Part shown: positions 4,848-5,589 of the stretch, piece by piece | How positions within the stretch are numbered: position 1 is the first letter of the stretch | Layout of the letters: each line of letters begins with the position of its first letter | Source: Verrucomicrobiota bacterium | Lineage (GTDB): Bacteria > Verrucomicrobiota > Verrucomicrobiia > Limisphaerales > UBA9464 | Assembly (NCBI GenBank): GCA_025354845.1 | Contig: JANXMD010000737.1 | Coordinates: forward strand, 1-5,589 | Direction: 5' to 3' | Length of the DNA stretch: 5,589 bases | Notes under the pieces: generated by a model | The model's database searches: none | Seen by the model: the letters and a program-made list of their open reading frames with translations, nothing else | Told to the model about the DNA's origin: nothing | Program-made: the position numbers and the translations under genes

Positions 4848-5229
4848 ATTCCATCACCACGTTGGTGTAGATGCGGCGTTCGCCGGTGCGGATGAGTCCG
4901 ATCGATCCGGGCACGCGAGCCTTGAGCTGGAGATGCGGCACTTCGACCACCTTGGCGTCACCAAACGCTTCGGTGAATTCGCGCCGAACCTTCGCCGGGT
5001 TGTGGACGGTGAACTCCGAGGCGATCCAGACCACGCCCGGCTTCCAATGCTGGAGCACGGCGCGAATCACGTCCGGCACCGTGGGTATTCCGTACACCAG
5101 CGACAGGTCGACCTCGGGAACCCCCGGCCAGTGAGGAAACATGGAGTCGGCGACAACCAGAGTGTTGGTGTGCCGGACACGGGCCAGGAGCGCCAACAAG
5201 TGCGGGTTGAGGATGCCGGACTGGATCAC
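4840..5229 (-). CDS. rbsD: RbsD/FucU-family D-ribose pyranase
   Basis: A 129-residue sugar mutarotase that interconverts pyranose and furanose forms of ribose; fucose mutarotase FucU is the close alternative. The GTG at 5229 is chosen because it gives the family's normal start (SGILNPHLLALLARVRHTN) and puts the catalytic residues at the classical numbering: His20 and Asp28 in RHTNTLVVAD, then His99, Tyr121 and Asn123 (IYTNVV). These match His20, Asp28, His98, Tyr120 and Asn122 of known RbsD proteins. The frame stays open upstream to 5358, but that would overlap apgM and add non-family residues. Length is close to E. coli RbsD (139 aa). No ribokinase, ribose transporter or regulator is nearby, so it is an orphan copy rather than part of an rbs operon. 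It is divergent from apgM (121 nt) and convergent with the methyltransferase. Confidence 0.88.
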   Translation of the reverse strand: MIQSGILNPHLLALLARVRHTNTLVVADSMFPHWPGVPEVDLSLVYGIPTVPDVIRAVLQHWKPGVVWIASEFTVHNPAKVRREFTEAFGDAKVVEVPHLQLKARVPGSIGLIRTGERRIYTNVVMESA

Positions 5230-5235
5230 GTGGGG

Positions 5236-5265
5236 AGCAAACCCGTCGGAGCGTCTTGCCGTCAA
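5236..5265 (-). promoter_or_regulatory. Possible promoter of rbsD
   Basis: On the minus strand TTGACG (5265-5260) is followed after 18 nt by TTTGCT (5241-5236), which ends 6 nt before the GTG start. The -35 box is good and the -10 box poor. The position agrees with the chosen GTG rather than the longer reading frame that begins at 5358. Confidence 0.25.
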
Positions 5266-5310
5266 GTTCGCGACGATCCGGTAACACAAGTTGGTGCCGC
5301 GGAAGTACGG

Positions 5311-5339
5311 TTGACCGGCGTGCCCGGGATCCGCAACCT
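5311..5339 (+). promoter_or_regulatory. Possible promoter of apgM
   Basis: TTGACC (5311-5316) and CAACCT (5334-5339) are separated by exactly 17 nt. The second box ends 11 nt before the apgM ATG. The pair echoes the erpA promoter (TTGACA, 17 nt, TAACCT). The -10 box lacks the usual first T, so support is modest. Confidence 0.33.
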
Positions 5340-5350
5340 CCGCCCGCTTT

Positions 5351-5589
5351 ATGAGCAAACTCGACGACGTTTACGCAAAGCTTCAGGTCAAGACCGGCGC
5401 CAAGATGGCCCTCGTGGTCCTCGACGGTCTCGGAGACATCGCCACCCGCGAACAGGGCGGCATGACCCCGCTGGAGGCGGCCAAGACCCCGCATCTCGAC
5501 GCCCTGGTGGCGCAGGGCTGCGCGCAGGGGCGCATGATTCCCGTGGCCCCCGGCATCACCCCGGGCTCCGGCCCCGGGCACCTCGCGCT
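5351..5589 (+). CDS. apgM: Archaeal-type cofactor-independent phosphoglycerate mutase (partial)
   Basis: The first 79 residues of an ApgM-type 2,3-bisphosphoglycerate-independent phosphoglycerate mutase, which interconverts 3- and 2-phosphoglycerate in glycolysis and gluconeogenesis. The gene runs off the right edge. AKMALVVLDGLGDIATREQG (17-36) is the alkaline-phosphatase-superfamily first strand, with metal-binding Asp25. GGMTPLEAAKTPHLDALVAQG (36-56) is the family signature. PGITPGSGPGHLA (67-79) holds Ser73, which by alignment is the serine that becomes phosphorylated. Archaeal proteins usually have GSDTAHL here; this one reads GSGPGHL, closer in pattern to the GNSEVGH of the bacterial iPGM. 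Start ATG at 5351; about 12 residues precede the usual family start near Val13-Lys14, so the N-terminus is slightly long. No Shine-Dalgarno sequence is visible. Confidence 0.92.
   Translation, partial: MSKLDDVYAKLQVKTGAKMALVVLDGLGDIATREQGGMTPLEAAKTPHLDALVAQGCAQGRMIPVAPGITPGSGPGHLA

Noticed and set aside
5230..5358. Upstream extension of rbsD to a start at 5358
   Set aside because: It adds 43 residues absent from the family and overlaps the apgM start codon. Starting at GTG 5229 puts His20 and Asp28 at the classical RbsD positions.
4958..5581. Minus-strand frame of 207 codons
   Set aside because: It overlaps rbsD in another frame and runs antisense to apgM. Composition is Arg/Gly/His-rich with no family resemblance.
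1..5589. CRISPR array, tRNA, rRNA, insertion sequence or attachment site
   Set aside because: No spaced direct repeats, tRNA cloverleaf, rRNA-like stretch, transposase or flanking terminal repeats could be seen on either strand.

Overview
The window comes from a bacterial chromosome of high GC content, densely packed with short intergenic gaps. Gene content is housekeeping rather than mobile: no transposase, phage gene, CRISPR array, tRNA or rRNA is visible. Several traits fit Verrucomicrobiota or another PVC-group bacterium: an archaeal-type phosphoglycerate mutase, a long MgtE, an orphan RbsD, and start codons without Shine-Dalgarno sequences. That assignment is inference and is not proven by the sequence.

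Layout. (1) 1-157, minus: the 5' end of a Pro/Ala/Lys-rich protein that runs off the left edge. (2) 289-1164, plus: three tightly spaced small genes that look like a reduced TusD-TusC-TusB (DsrE-DsrF-DsrH) sulfur-relay set in the same order as in E. coli. The third, only 59 codons, resembles a shortened TusB. (3) 1241-1597, plus: an ErpA-type iron-sulfur carrier with its own promoter and a strong intrinsic terminator. (4) 1719-3500, plus: a Mg2+ transporter MgtE with an unusual C-terminal extension of about 130 residues. (5) 3511-3972, minus: a Nudix hydrolase convergent with mgtE; both stop codons sit in the arms of one hairpin. (6) 4095-4838, plus: a class I SAM-dependent methyltransferase. 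(7) 4840-5229, minus: an RbsD/FucU-family sugar mutarotase, convergent with the methyltransferase with 1 nt between stop codons. (8) 5351-5589, plus: the start of apgM, cut by the right edge.

Functional links. The clearest theme is sulfur and Fe-S handling at the left: a cysteine-bearing DsrE-like sulfur carrier with two partners, followed on the same strand by an Fe-S cluster carrier. The right half is a set of single-gene units on alternating strands (Mg2+ uptake, nucleotide clean-up, methyl transfer, ribose mutarotation, glycolysis) with no visible shared pathway.

The points most worth checking are the shortened TusB-like protein, the MgtE extension, the shared stop-codon hairpin, and a recurring layout in which promoter-like -10 elements lie only 6-11 nt before the start codon, which would give nearly leaderless mRNAs.
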